A stretch of DNA of 64,000 nucleotides from Christiangramia fulva. Lineage in GTDB: Bacteria > Bacteroidota > Bacteroidia > Flavobacteriales > Flavobacteriaceae. Positions 9,570-19,477 of this stretch are shown here, in pieces (position 1 is the stretch's first letter; each line of letters starts with the position of its first letter). Made by a program: the position numbers and the translations under genes. The stretch spans positions 434,001-498,000 of the forward strand of contig NZ_CP028136.1 in assembly GCF_003024155.1 (NCBI RefSeq), in the 5' to 3' direction. The notes below the pieces were generated by a model. It saw only the letters and a list, made by a program, of their open reading frames with translations, searched no databases and had not been told where the DNA came from.

Positions 9570-10448
9570 TCACATCTGTTGTATTTTCTGTTTTTCCTGA
9601 ATGGCTTTTTCAAATCCGGGATCTACTTCCAGTGATTTGTTAATCATATTCAAGGCTTCTGCGCTGTTATTTTGAGATTTTTGGATCTGAGCCAGCCGAA
9701 GATATGCCCAGGCAGGAGAATTCAAATCTTTATATCCATATTCTTTCAAATATTTATGCAGAAAATCAATTCCCGCTTCAGGATAGATTTTGTACCAGGC
9801 AGAAGCTTCGCCAAGTTCATAATTTAAATAATTTCGCGTGATAAGATTTGGTCTTTTAAGGGCGGTTTTTATAGCTTCTTCATATTTCAATTTCGCCAGT
9901 TCTTTAAAATCAGATTTTCTATAGATATATGCCTGAGCCAGCAAAGCTTCTAAAGGATTGATATTTTCAAGTTCATGCGCATAACTTTCAGCCATGGTAC
10001 GGCTTCCCCCAATTATTTCGGGAAGCTCCATATACAATTCAACCAGTGCCCTTCGGGGCAGAACAAACGATTTATCCAGGTCAGCGGCCTTGCGAAAATA
10101 TTTCTTTACATCGCCGATGATGAAAACTGCCTGAAACTTTGAGGTATTATAGGCCTTCATACCCAAAGCACCTGCAAGTTTGAAATTATAGACTGCGTTT
10201 TCAGGTTCTTGCTTAACCAGGTCCCTATAATATTCTTTAGCCTGATCCCAGTTTTTCTGAAAAGATGCGATGTCTCCAAGGTATTCCCTGGCCTTTTCAT
10301 CCTGGTCATTTTGGAGAAAAATCTGTTTTGCTTCCTCTATTTCTCCATTATTCAACAATTTTTCCGCTTCTACAATCTGAGATTGCGCAAAAATATTCAC
10401 CGTAAAAAGACAGAAAATGACGATGAAGTACTTATTATTCAGGTTCAT
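9570..10448 (-). CDS. Secreted tetratricopeptide repeat protein
   Basis: The product has a signal peptide (MNLNNKYFIVIFCLFTVNIFAQ) and at least four TPR-like helix pairs, for example GDIASFQKNWDQAKEYYRDL (about residues 58-77), the KYEEAIKTA helix and the final AEALNMINKSLEVDPGFEKA. TPR proteins hold partners together; this one is probably periplasmic. It lies 47 bp before mpl on the same strand, but mpl has its own promoter. The function cannot be assigned from sequence. Confidence 0.75.
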   Translation of the reverse strand: MNLNNKYFIVIFCLFTVNIFAQSQIVEAEKLLNNGEIEEAKQIFLQNDQDEKAREYLGDIASFQKNWDQAKEYYRDLVKQEPENAVYNFKLAGALGMKAYNTSKFQAVFIIGDVKKYFRKAADLDKSFVLPRRALVELYMELPEIIGGSRTMAESYAHELENINPLEALLAQAYIYRKSDFKELAKLKYEEAIKTALKRPNLITRNYLNYELGEASAWYKIYPEAGIDFLHKYLKEYGYKDLNSPAWAYLRLAQIQKSQNNSAEALNMINKSLEVDPGFEKAIQEKQKIQQM

Positions 10449-10631
10449 AATTAAAATTTTCTTAAATTTATCATGTTCTTTCAGAAATTTTTAAGTATTG
10501 AAGAAAATTCAGTATTAAAAAATCTAAAGAAGTAGCCCATATAACGTAGCATATTAAAAATTATTTACATATTTGTGCAACATTTAATGAGTTTAACCTA
10601 ATCCTAATTTTTTGAATTTAACACCTAGCCT

Positions 10632-13600
10632 ATGCAAAATTTTACTTTAAGGTTTAAGGGTAAGATATTTTACCTTTTGACCTTAACTTTACTCATCGGA
10701 AGTTTGCCCTCGATCTACGGGCAAGCATGTCCAACTGTAGACAACTCAAGCCAAAGCTTTTGTAATGCCTTATCTACAGTTGCTGATCTGAAGGCAAATG
10801 GAGACAATGTTAAGTGGTATGCAGAAGCAACTTCTTCAACCGCTTTACCTATTGATAGAATTCTCCAGGATGGCGAAGATTATTTCGCAGATTCACCTGA
10901 CTGTACTGATTCAGGTTTCACAAGACCTTCAGTAACAGTAAGTATAACAGGTCCTGCCACTCCAGTAGTTCAGGACGATTTCTTTACTCCCTGCTCCGGG
11001 GGCGGCCCATACACTATTGCTGATCTAAAAGAAGCTATTGATGCGGCACCAGCCCCTTCGGGTTACACTCTTGAAATTTTTTCAAGCAGATATGACCGTA
11101 ACGCAACGCCCCTGGCTGATACAGACCCGCTTTCTGTGGGCAATTATTATGCAGGATATTATGATGCAGGCACCGGATGCCAGTCTAAACGCAAACCGGT
11201 AAGATTTGAACCTGTAGAACTTAGTGCACCTACCGAAACTGTTCCAGATGAAGTTTGTGAAGGAACAACATTAGGTGAGCTGTCACAATATGTACAAGGA
11301 GATAAAAACTTATGGTACGACACGCCCACTTCAGAACCTAACCTTGCCGATGATGACCTTGTCCAAAATGGTACAACTTATTATGTGTCCCAGGTTAAGC
11401 CCTCTGATGGGCCTCCTTGCGAGAGTGAAAGAACTGAAGTCATTTTCACTGTATTGCCTGCTGACGCAGGACCGGATAATACCGATAATACGCTCTGTGT
11501 TTCTGATGCTGATTCTCAACTCAACAACGAAACCAATGCAAGGGCTTATTTCCTGAGCTTATTGGAATATAATAATGATTCTGACACATCAAACGATGTG
11601 CCTGATACAGGAAATTTCGATATGGCTACGTTAACCGAAATTGTTGCAGATTACAATGACGGTACTAAAGCGGGATATTATGAAACTACTTATACCGTAT
11701 CCTTTTCTAATGGATGTGAAGATTCTGTAATCTTAGGAGTCACTGTTGCTGCAGATCCAAATCCGGGAACAGATAAAGAACAAGATGTTTGTATTACAGA
11801 ACTTGCACCATTAGTTCCTCTTGCTGCGTCTAACATTAATGCTGTTGAAACAGCAATTAGGACGTATCTCGGAGGCACTGGATTAGATACTGACGGAGAG
11901 TTCACTCCAGGTATCTCAGACTTTATTGCCACTCTTAGTAATGATATCGATAATAATAATTTTCCTAAGACATATACAATAGAATACACCGTTAATAATG
12001 ATGGATGTGAAAAAAGCGCTACTGCAACCTTAAATGTATTTCCTGAAAATAATGCAGGCACTACCAATTCTGATGAAATGTGCCAAACAGATGTTGATGC
12101 TGAAGGTATCTTTGCCAATGAAGCCAGTCTAAAAACTTACTATCTGCAACTTCTTGGAACAGATGATGCCAGTGGTAGCTTTAATCCGCCATTAAATACT
12201 TTAATCACTAATTACAATGACGGCATCACAGATCCTTCTGAAGACTTTACAACAGAGTACACTGTAGACAATGGGGTTTGTGCTCCCGCAATGGCGACAG
12301 CCACACTTACAGTTATAAAAGCTATTCCTGCCGATGCCGGAACTGGAACTGGTGATACTTTTTGCTCTAATGAAGATACTGATCTTGATCTTTATACTTT
12401 TTTAAGCGGAGATTATGGAGTAGGAACATTTTCAAGTGACAATGCCGAGGTAGGCGATGCTACTTTTAACCCTTCTGAAGAAGGTGTTGGTTCATATGAT
12501 ATAACTTATACAGTATCTCCCGAAACAGATTGTGTTACTACAACCGCGTCAACAACTTTTACTATTAATGTTAATCAAGCACCAAATGCAGGTCCTGGTG
12601 GAAAGTTTAGTTTTTGTAAAGCCGAGTTTGAGGCTATAGCAGCTACGGCTTTAACAAATCCATCAGCTCTTCTTGACGAGTTTAGCTTGGATATTACTCC
12701 GGATGGCGATTTCACAGGAGACAATTTAATCACTCTTTTAACTAAATATGGCAGTACTACTGAATTTCCGGCAACTTTCACAACTACTTACACAGTAAGT
12801 AATAGTGATTGTACAGATTCGGCCACTTATTCTGTCACCATCACTCCAAACACTGTAGTTAGTGCCGGAGGAGATAAGAATATGGAAAACCCTATATGTT
12901 CTACTGATGATCTTCAGGACTTAAGTACATATTTAGGTGATGGAGCAACATCTGGAGGAGTATTTAGTAGTGATAATCTTACTATTACAGATGGCCAATT
13001 TGATCCTTCAGCTGAAACAACAGGAGACCATTCTTTTACCTATACAGTTAATGGGGACACAGATTCAGACCCATGTACTATCGGTAATGATATGGCTACA
13101 ATTACCTTTACAATAACTGAGGGAATAGAAATTGCTCCGGTAGAACCGAAAATAATTTGTGGAGAAGATATCGATGAAAATTTCTTCACCGAAGATGCTC
13201 TTACCGCTTATTATTTAGGTTTAATCGATAATGATGTTCCAACAGAAGGCGGATCTTTTAATCCGGATATCCCAACAATCATTCAGGATTATAACAATGG
13301 TGATACAACTTTAACCACAGTTTATTCACTAAATAATGAACCCTGTAATAACTCAGTTGAACTTTCAATAGTAATACGGGATAATATTGTTGCGGAATTA
13401 ACTGAAGTTGAAGATCCAGATCCTATATGTCAAAATGCAGGAATTCAAGATTTAACCGATTTTATTGGTTCTAATCCTGACTTTGGAAGATTTGTAGGAT
13501 ATGATGAAGGAACTTTTAATCCTGGAGAAGAAGGAGAAGGTGTTTATACCATTACCTACATCTTAGACGAAGAAGCAAGCTGTGTAACCGGATCAGATTC

Positions 13601-15164
13601 TATTACTTTTGATATTACAGTTCTGGGATCAGCTTACGCTGGTAGTGCAAAAACTTTAAATGTTTGTCAGAATTCAGGAACTTTAAAACTCTTTTCGAAA
13701 TTAGATCAAGGAGTTGATAAAACTGGAACATTCACCTTTGAATCAACAGGAGAAGTTATTGTAGATGGAGAAATAGATCCTTCTGATCTGGAACCTAAGG
13801 TTTATAATATTATATACACCGTTAAAGCAGAAAATGATTGTGGTGATGCTAAGGCAGTATTTAAATTGAATGTGAGAGCAGTTCCTAATGCCGGAGCAGA
13901 TACTTCGGAACCCGAAGAAGTTTGTCAAAATCTGGATACTTTCGATTTATCAACCTTACTAAGTGCTGATGCACAGTCAGGCGGAAAGTTCACCGTGAAC
14001 GGAAATACAGTAGATAAAGAGATAATACCTTCAGATTTTGATAGCGATACCATTTATAATTTCTTTTATATGGTAAGTAATAATAGTGGTGCGTGTTCAG
14101 ATTCAGCGATTTTACAAGTTAAATTCTTAGATGCTGCAAATGCCGGAGAAGGTTCCAATATCACTGCCTGTTCTAATGATTCAACCACCATTAATCTCCT
14201 TACCGATTATGTTTCGGTAGATGCTGATCAAAATGGTACATTCACTTTTAAAGAAACAGACGAAGTGATCGCAAATGGAGAAATTATTCCTTCTGAATTA
14301 GATCCTGCAGCTTATAACTCTACCGTTGTGTATACTGTTCCTGCGACAAATGATTGCGGAGATGACACAGCAGAGTTCCAGCTAAATATTAGTCCGGCTC
14401 CAGATGCGCCAGATGTGAATGATATTTCCTTCTGTGCAATCCAGTCTCCAACAGGTGCTAATCTTATGGAAGAAGGTGAAAATCTGACTTTCTATACTGA
14501 TGCGACTCTGGAAACAATGGTTCTGGAAACAGACGAACTGGTAAGTGGAACTTATTATGTTACACAAAGAACATCTGAAGACGGTTGCGAATCTGACGCT
14601 ACAGAATTCACTGTAACTATAAACGATCCCGGTACGCCAACAATCGATAATGCCAGTCTTTCATTCTGCGAATATGATGATCCAAAAGTTGCTGATCTTT
14701 CTTCAGCAGTAGATCAAACTTCCAATGTTACATGGTATGCATCTGTTGATAGTACAGATCCTTTAAATACTTCAACGGCTCTTCAGAGTGGTAAATATTA
14801 TGCTACCCTTTATGATCCGGCTACAGATTGTGAAAGTTCACAGCGACTTGAAGTTACAGTAACCATTGAAAATTGTCCATTAGTTTTCCCTGAAGGTATT
14901 TCACCTAATGGTGATCAGAAAAACGACACCTTTGTTATCGAGCATATCGAACGTTACTATCCAAATTATATCATTAAAATCCACAACCGTTGGGGAGATC
15001 TGGTATATAAAGGAGGCGCCAACACACCAAATTGGGATGGAACTTCAAACCAATCTGGGGCTTTAGGCAATGACGTTTTACCTGTGGGAGTTTATTTTTA
15101 CCTACTTGACTTTAACGATGGGGTCACCCCTCCAAAAAGAGGAAAAATATACTTAAGCAGATAA
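10632..15164 (+). CDS. Large repeat adhesin with type B C-terminal sorting domain (type IX secretion substrate)
   Basis: The 1510-residue product has a signal peptide (about 1-30), then about thirteen cysteine-initiated beta-rich modules of 70-110 residues. Four styles can be seen: FCNALS/FCEYDD modules at both ends with VKWYAEA or VTWYASV and YYA; modules with AYYLxLL and DYNDG; modules with STYL or DLTDF and FNPSEEG; and modules with TFTFE, IIPSEL and YTV. The last 90 residues (FPEGISPNGDQKND, HNRWGDLVYKG, LPVGVYFYLLDF) are the gliding-motility-associated type B sorting domain. It is predicted to be exported by the type IX system and fixed to the surface with the PorP/SprF protein encoded next. 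It is shorter than SprB of Flavobacterium, so no symbol is given. Confidence 0.85.
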   Translation: MQNFTLRFKGKIFYLLTLTLLIGSLPSIYGQACPTVDNSSQSFCNALSTVADLKANGDNVKWYAEATSSTALPIDRILQDGEDYFADSPDCTDSGFTRPSVTVSITGPATPVVQDDFFTPCSGGGPYTIADLKEAIDAAPAPSGYTLEIFSSRYDRNATPLADTDPLSVGNYYAGYYDAGTGCQSKRKPVRFEPVELSAPTETVPDEVCEGTTLGELSQYVQGDKNLWYDTPTSEPNLADDDLVQNGTTYYVSQVKPSDGPPCESERTEVIFTVLPADAGPDNTDNTLCVSDADSQLNNETNARAYFLSLLEYNNDSDTSNDVPDTGNFDMATLTEIVADYNDGTKAGYYETTYTVSFSNGCEDSVILGVTVAADPNPGTDKEQDVCITELAPLVPLAASNINAVETAIRTYLGGTGLDTDGEFTPGISDFIATLSNDIDNNNFPKTYTIEYTVNNDGCEKSATATLNVFPENNAGTTNSDEMCQTDVDAEGIFANEASLKTYYLQLLGTDDASGSFNPPLNTLITNYNDGITDPSEDFTTEYTVDNGVCAPAMATATLTVIKAIPADAGTGTGDTFCSNEDTDLDLYTFLSGDYGVGTFSSDNAEVGDATFNPSEEGVGSYDITYTVSPETDCVTTTASTTFTINVNQAPNAGPGGKFSFCKAEFEAIAATALTNPSALLDEFSLDITPDGDFTGDNLITLLTKYGSTTEFPATFTTTYTVSNSDCTDSATYSVTITPNTVVSAGGDKNMENPICSTDDLQDLSTYLGDGATSGGVFSSDNLTITDGQFDPSAETTGDHSFTYTVNGDTDSDPCTIGNDMATITFTITEGIEIAPVEPKIICGEDIDENFFTEDALTAYYLGLIDNDVPTEGGSFNPDIPTIIQDYNNGDTTLTTVYSLNNEPCNNSVELSIVIRDNIVAELTEVEDPDPICQNAGIQDLTDFIGSNPDFGRFVGYDEGTFNPGEEGEGVYTITYILDEEASCVTGSDSITFDITVLGSAYAGSAKTLNVCQNSGTLKLFSKLDQGVDKTGTFTFESTGEVIVDGEIDPSDLEPKVYNIIYTVKAENDCGDAKAVFKLNVRAVPNAGADTSEPEEVCQNLDTFDLSTLLSADAQSGGKFTVNGNTVDKEIIPSDFDSDTIYNFFYMVSNNSGACSDSAILQVKFLDAANAGEGSNITACSNDSTTINLLTDYVSVDADQNGTFTFKETDEVIANGEIIPSELDPAAYNSTVVYTVPATNDCGDDTAEFQLNISPAPDAPDVNDISFCAIQSPTGANLMEEGENLTFYTDATLETMVLETDELVSGTYYVTQRTSEDGCESDATEFTVTINDPGTPTIDNASLSFCEYDDPKVADLSSAVDQTSNVTWYASVDSTDPLNTSTALQSGKYYATLYDPATDCESSQRLEVTVTIENCPLVFPEGISPNGDQKNDTFVIEHIERYYPNYIIKIHNRWGDLVYKGGANTPNWDGTSNQSGALGNDVLPVGVYFYLLDFNDGVTPPKRGKIYLSR

Positions 15165-15188
15165 TAAAAGGATAAACAAGAGAAAGCA

Positions 15189-16121
15189 ATGAAAAAATTA
15201 ATCACAAAATATTTATTATTCGCAGGGATTATCCTTTTCTCAATAAAAGGTATGTCTCAGCAAGACCCGCTTTTCACTCAGTACATGTATAACATGAGTG
15301 TGGTAAACCCGGCCTATGCTACCGATGATCCTGGTATGCTGGACATGGGGGCGATATATAGAACTCAATGGGTAGATGTTGATGGTGCTCCGCGCACCCT
15401 CAACTTCTTCGCCCATACTCCAGTTAGCGAAAGAGTAGAACTTGGCCTTACCGTCGTTCATGATGAAATAGGCGGCTGGGTGAAAGAAAATAATATCACT
15501 GCAGATTTTGCATATGTGATTCCCGCCAGCGAAAACACTAAACTTTCTTTTGGTGCCAAAGCCGGTCTTTCAACCTGGGATGCTAACCTATCAGGGGTGG
15601 TTCTTAATAATCCTAATGATCCCGCCTTTGAAAATCAGAATGAAATTTTCCCCGTATTTGGTGTGGGAGCCTTCTGGTTTGGAGATCATCACTATTTAGG
15701 TATTTCTGCTCCCAACCTTTTCACCTCGAAACACATCGAAAACAACTCTAGTTTGCAAAAACTTGGTGTAGAAGCAGTACATTACTTCTTAACCGGTGGT
15801 TACGTTTTTGATCTAAGCAGCAATGCAAAACTTAAACCCTCTTTTATGTTAAGAGGAGTTCAGGGAGCACCTCTCTCTGTAGATGTTAATGCAAACGTGT
15901 TGCTTTATGACAGACTGGAAGCTGGAATTGGTTACAGGTTCGACAAGAGTATTACCGGACTGGTGAATTTCAAAATCACACCATCACTTAGAGTTGGTTA
16001 TGCTTATGATTATCCAACCTACGACCTGAGTCAGGACGGTTCACACGAGATCATGCTTTTATTTGATCTTGACCTGTTCGGCCTGAAAAAAGGATATGAC
16101 AAATCACCCCGATTCTTCTAA
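15189..16121 (+). CDS. PorP/SprF family type IX secretion system membrane protein
   Basis: The 310-residue outer-membrane barrel starts with a signal peptide (ending GMSQ) and the family signature QDPLFTQYMYN followed by NPAYA at about residues 24-41. PorP/SprF proteins are partners of type B sorting-domain substrates, and are needed to export or anchor them. The gene lies 24 bp after the adhesin gene and 12 bp before the OmpA-family gene, the standard order adhesin-sprF-ompA of Flavobacteriia. Many paralogues normally exist in a genome, so it probably serves the neighbouring adhesin only. Confidence 0.9.
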   Translation: MKKLITKYLLFAGIILFSIKGMSQQDPLFTQYMYNMSVVNPAYATDDPGMLDMGAIYRTQWVDVDGAPRTLNFFAHTPVSERVELGLTVVHDEIGGWVKENNITADFAYVIPASENTKLSFGAKAGLSTWDANLSGVVLNNPNDPAFENQNEIFPVFGVGAFWFGDHHYLGISAPNLFTSKHIENNSSLQKLGVEAVHYFLTGGYVFDLSSNAKLKPSFMLRGVQGAPLSVDVNANVLLYDRLEAGIGYRFDKSITGLVNFKITPSLRVGYAYDYPTYDLSQDGSHEIMLLFDLDLFGLKKGYDKSPRFF

Positions 16122-16133
16122 AAACCGACTAAC

Positions 16134-17798
16134 ATGAAAAAAATATATATTACACTTCTAATACTTTTGATAAGCATCACCGCTTTTGCACAAAAGTCTG
16201 CTGTTAAGGAAGGAGATCGTTACTTTGCCCAGGCAGCATACATTGACGCAGCTGATGCTTATGAAAAGGTTAATGACAAAACGCAGCACATCCTTCAAAA
16301 CCTTGGAGACTCTTATTTCTTTACCAATCAAATGAAGAATGCTGCAGAAGTTTATGAATTATTGTTCCTTAGACATGAAGGCAATATAGATGCGGAATAT
16401 AAATTTCGCTATGCAAATGCCCTTATGGCTGCAGGAAATTATGTGAAAGCCTATAATTACATGAATGAAGTCACCGGTAAAAACTGGGATTTCGAGAAAT
16501 TCTCGAAAGAACTTGATACCGCCGTGCCTCATAAATTCAAGTATGACCAGGTAATGAATAACCAATCTTCTTCCGATTTCGGAATTGGATTCTATGGAGA
16601 TCGCGTGGCTTTTGCTTCAACAAGAAACCAGGAGCGACCTATTTATCCGTGGAATAAACTTCCCACTCTTGACCTTTACAACGCTAAAATAGACAGTACG
16701 GGAAAAGTAAGTGACATCATCCTTTTTTCTGATGCGATCAACACAGATGCTCATGAAAGCTCTGCTACATTTAATCAGGATGGTACTGTTATGTTCTTTG
16801 ACCGTACCAACGATAAGAGGGTGAAAAATGAAGAAGATGTTCGCGTCGCCAATATCAGCATCTATCGTGCTGAAAAAGTTAATGGTAAATGGACGAACGT
16901 TAAAAAACTTCCTTTTAGCAGTGAAGAATACTCGGTAGAACATCCAAGCCTTAGTGCCGACGGTAAGAAACTATATTTTGCCAGTGATATGCCAGGCACC
17001 ACAGGATCTTTTGATATCTATGTGGTTGATGTTAACGAAGATGGAACTTACGGAACTCCCCAAAATCTTGGCCCCGGAGTAAATACGCCTCACAGGGAGC
17101 AATTCCCATTCATTAGTGATGCAGGGGTTCTTTACTTCACCTCAGATGGTCATGAAGGTTTTGGTAACCTGGATATTTACAGAAGCGAAGGAGATTTTTC
17201 TGAATCACAAAACCTTGGTAGATCTATTAACAGCGGTAACGATGATTTCGCATTCGTCATTAAGGAAGGCCAGGAAAAAGGATTCTTTGCCTCTAACCGA
17301 AGAGGAAGTGACAATCTTTATCAGTTCACCCGTGAGGAAAATGAAGTGATCAAAGCTCCGGTAGTAACCGACGAGACCAGCGGGCAGGATATTATTCCTA
17401 TTGACGGCAGTAAAATTTACTTCGATTTCGATAAGGCTACTATCAAGCCTGAGTCCAAACCTGTACTTGATTCTGTAGTAACCTATATGAATGAAAATCC
17501 GGAAATAAAAGTGAAAGTTGAATCTCATGCTGATGCCCGCGGAAGCGATGCATACAACATGGCACTTTCCAAAAGAAGAGCTGCTTCCACCGTCAAGTAT
17601 CTGGTTGAGCACGGAATTGATAAAAGCCGCTTAACTTCTGAAGGATATGGAGAAAACCGTCCGGTTAATGACTGTACCAAACCAGGTATTTGTACAGAAG
17701 CACAATATGCTAAAAACCGTAGAAGTGTCTTTGTGGTATCCAACAGAAAAAGTTCTGATGGGACAAAAGACGTGAACGATATGGAAAACGAAAATTAG
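16134..17798 (+). CDS. OmpA family protein with TPR and PD40 beta-propeller repeats
   Basis: The 554-residue product has a signal peptide (MKKIYITLLILLISITAFAQ), two to three TPR helices (residues 22-130), a PD40/WD40-like propeller (about 150-390; blades such as EHPSLSADGKKLYFASD and REQFPFISDAGVLYFTSDG) and a C-terminal OmpA domain (IYFDFDKATIKPES, VESHADARGSDAYN, LSKRRAASTVKYL) that binds peptidoglycan. This architecture is like PorE/SprE-linked periplasmic anchors of type IX secretion, although PorE is a lipoprotein and this leader has no lipobox. It probably ties the neighbouring PorP/SprF-adhesin complex to the wall. A strong terminator follows. Confidence 0.85.
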   Translation: MKKIYITLLILLISITAFAQKSAVKEGDRYFAQAAYIDAADAYEKVNDKTQHILQNLGDSYFFTNQMKNAAEVYELLFLRHEGNIDAEYKFRYANALMAAGNYVKAYNYMNEVTGKNWDFEKFSKELDTAVPHKFKYDQVMNNQSSSDFGIGFYGDRVAFASTRNQERPIYPWNKLPTLDLYNAKIDSTGKVSDIILFSDAINTDAHESSATFNQDGTVMFFDRTNDKRVKNEEDVRVANISIYRAEKVNGKWTNVKKLPFSSEEYSVEHPSLSADGKKLYFASDMPGTTGSFDIYVVDVNEDGTYGTPQNLGPGVNTPHREQFPFISDAGVLYFTSDGHEGFGNLDIYRSEGDFSESQNLGRSINSGNDDFAFVIKEGQEKGFFASNRRGSDNLYQFTREENEVIKAPVVTDETSGQDIIPIDGSKIYFDFDKATIKPESKPVLDSVVTYMNENPEIKVKVESHADARGSDAYNMALSKRRAASTVKYLVEHGIDKSRLTSEGYGENRPVNDCTKPGICTEAQYAKNRRSVFVVSNRKSSDGTKDVNDMENEN

Positions 17799-17831
17799 AT
17801 TTTTCGATACTAACTAACCAACCAAAAAGTG

Positions 17832-17858
17832 AAAGCCCCCGCCGTCGGCGGGGGCTTT
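17832..17858. terminator. Bidirectional intrinsic terminator
   Basis: A perfect 12-bp GC-rich stem (AAAGCCCCCGCC / GGCGGGGGCTTT) closes on a 3-nt loop and is followed by a T-rich stretch on the plus strand and preceded by A residues. It separates the ompA-family gene from the convergent DUF4136 gene. Confidence 0.85.
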
Positions 17859-17884
17859 TCTATTTTCTTTTAAATATCTTAAGT

Positions 17885-18406
17885 TTACTTTTTTGGAGGG
17901 TAACCTTCCAGAGCCGTTTCCACTATTTTATCAAAACGAGATTGCCTTTTTTCAGGACTCGCATTAAAATCAAAAGGACTTTCAATCACCGCCTGCCATA
18001 CCAGGTTATCCTTTTCAACATCTATAAAATCAAAAGTTAATTTTAAAATTGTATCCATGGGGCCAAGAGGAATTCCGCCTGAAACTCCCACGCCTACATT
18101 TCCGCCTCCGCCTCCTACTCCAATGCCAACACGACTTCTGTTATCTTCCTGAAAGGTTTGAGTATATACATTAACATAAATTCCGGGATCCCCAGCCCGC
18201 GTAAAACCTTTGGCCTGCATTTTCTCATCAATGCTCCTGATCAATCTTTGTTCGTCAAGCTGACTTAAGCCAGTTTTAAAATCGGGAAAAAGAGCATAGG
18301 TTTTATATTTCTGAAAATTTACCTGCTGGTCATAATCATATACTGCCTGAGGCGCATTGCAGGAGGATAAAAGGAATAATATCCCGAGGAATTTGAATAA
18401 TTTCAT
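17885..18406 (-). CDS. DUF4136 domain lipoprotein
   Basis: The 173-residue product has a lipoprotein leader ending LLSSC (Cys16), so it should be anchored in the envelope. The rest fits DUF4136: the early YDYDQQVNFQKYKTYALFP stretch, the Ser/Leu-rich helix with IDEKMQAKGF, a glycine run (VGIGVGGGGGNVGVGVSGG, about residues 98-116), and the closing LVWQAVIESPFD. The function of the family is unknown. It is the last gene of a leftward series beginning at hpt-adk, with a 59-bp gap after obgE. Confidence 0.8.
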   Translation of the reverse strand: MKLFKFLGILFLLSSCNAPQAVYDYDQQVNFQKYKTYALFPDFKTGLSQLDEQRLIRSIDEKMQAKGFTRAGDPGIYVNVYTQTFQEDNRSRVGIGVGGGGGNVGVGVSGGIPLGPMDTILKLTFDFIDVEKDNLVWQAVIESPFDFNASPEKRQSRFDKIVETALEGYPPKK

Positions 18407-18465
18407 AACTTATTTTTACTAAAATTAAGCAAAATCAGTTCCAGAAAGCTGCTGTTTAACAGGAA

Positions 18466-19473
18466 TTAAACAGGCTCCTTATTCAGCATTTGCCACAATT
18501 TGTCTTTTAACTCTGTGAGGCCGCTTTGTGCCACAGAGGAGATAAAAAGATATGGAAGTTGAAGTTTTTTGTCAAGTTCCTGGGAAAGTTCGGCTTTTAA
18601 TTCACCATCCAGAAGGTCACTTTTTGATATAGCGATCAATCGGTCTTTGTCCATCAACTCGGGGTTGTATCGTTTCAACTCATCCAGAAGGACTCTGTAT
18701 TGTTCAACAATATCCGGCGCATCTGCGGGAATCAAGAATAAGAGCGTAGAATTTCTTTCAATATGACGAAGAAAACGATGTCCAAGACCTTTTCCTTCCG
18801 CAGCCCCTTCAATAATTCCGGGAATATCGGCGATCACAAAAGTCTGATAATCGCGGTATTCCACAATACCAAGATTGGGTTTAAGGGTGGTGAACTCATA
18901 ATCGGCTATTTTAGGTTTTGCAGCGGTTACCACCGAAAGCAAAGTAGATTTACCCGCATTCGGAAACCCAACAAGACCAACATCAGCAAGGATCTTTAAT
19001 TCAAGTGTTATATCGACTTCCTTTCCCGGAATTCCAGGTTGTGCATAGCGGGGAGTCTGATTAGTGGAACTTTTAAAATGCCAGTTTCCCTGGCCTCCCA
19101 TTCCTCCTTCGGCAACAATAAATTCCTGTTTATCTTCAGTGATTTCCTTAATCACCGCGTTTGTTTCAGAATCGCGGATCACTGTTCCTAAAGGAACTTC
19201 AATATATTCATCGGCACCATCGGCACCGGTACTTCGCTGTTTCCCGCCATGCTCCCCATGTTCAGCCTTCACGTGCCTTTTAAATTTTAAATGATAGAGT
19301 GTCCAGAGATTTTTGTTTCCCTTAACAATCACATGTCCTCCCCGGCCACCATCACCACCATCAGGCCCGCCCTTTGCGATATATTTCTCGCGTCGTAAAT
19401 GGGCAGAACCTTTTCCTCCGTTCCCGGAAAAAACATGGATTTTTACATAATCAACAAAATTCCCTTCAGTCAT
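18466..19473 (-). CDS. obgE: GTPase ObgE/CgtA
   Basis: Obg is an essential GTPase that binds the 50S ribosomal subunit and acts in ribosome assembly and stress control. The glycine-rich Obg fold ([15 protein letters not shown], about residues 32-46; [11 protein letters not shown]) is followed by the G domain: G1 GFPNAGKST (about 165-173), G2 with EFTTLKP, G3 DIPGIIEGA, and G4 ISKSDL. Length (335) is usual for the Bacteroidota form, which lacks the C-terminal extension. Its start is 4 nt after the hpt-adk stop, so the two are in one message. Confidence 0.95.
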   Translation of the reverse strand: MTEGNFVDYVKIHVFSGNGGKGSAHLRREKYIAKGGPDGGDGGRGGHVIVKGNKNLWTLYHLKFKRHVKAEHGEHGGKQRSTGADGADEYIEVPLGTVIRDSETNAVIKEITEDKQEFIVAEGGMGGQGNWHFKSSTNQTPRYAQPGIPGKEVDITLELKILADVGLVGFPNAGKSTLLSVVTAAKPKIADYEFTTLKPNLGIVEYRDYQTFVIADIPGIIEGAAEGKGLGHRFLRHIERNSTLLFLIPADAPDIVEQYRVLLDELKRYNPELMDKDRLIAISKSDLLDGELKAELSQELDKKLQLPYLFISSVAQSGLTELKDKLWQMLNKEPV

Positions 19474-19477
19474 AAAT

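Noticed and set aside
11690..12118. Antisense open frame of 142 codons within the adhesin gene
   Set aside because: Shadow of the long biased coding sequence; no family match or own promoter.
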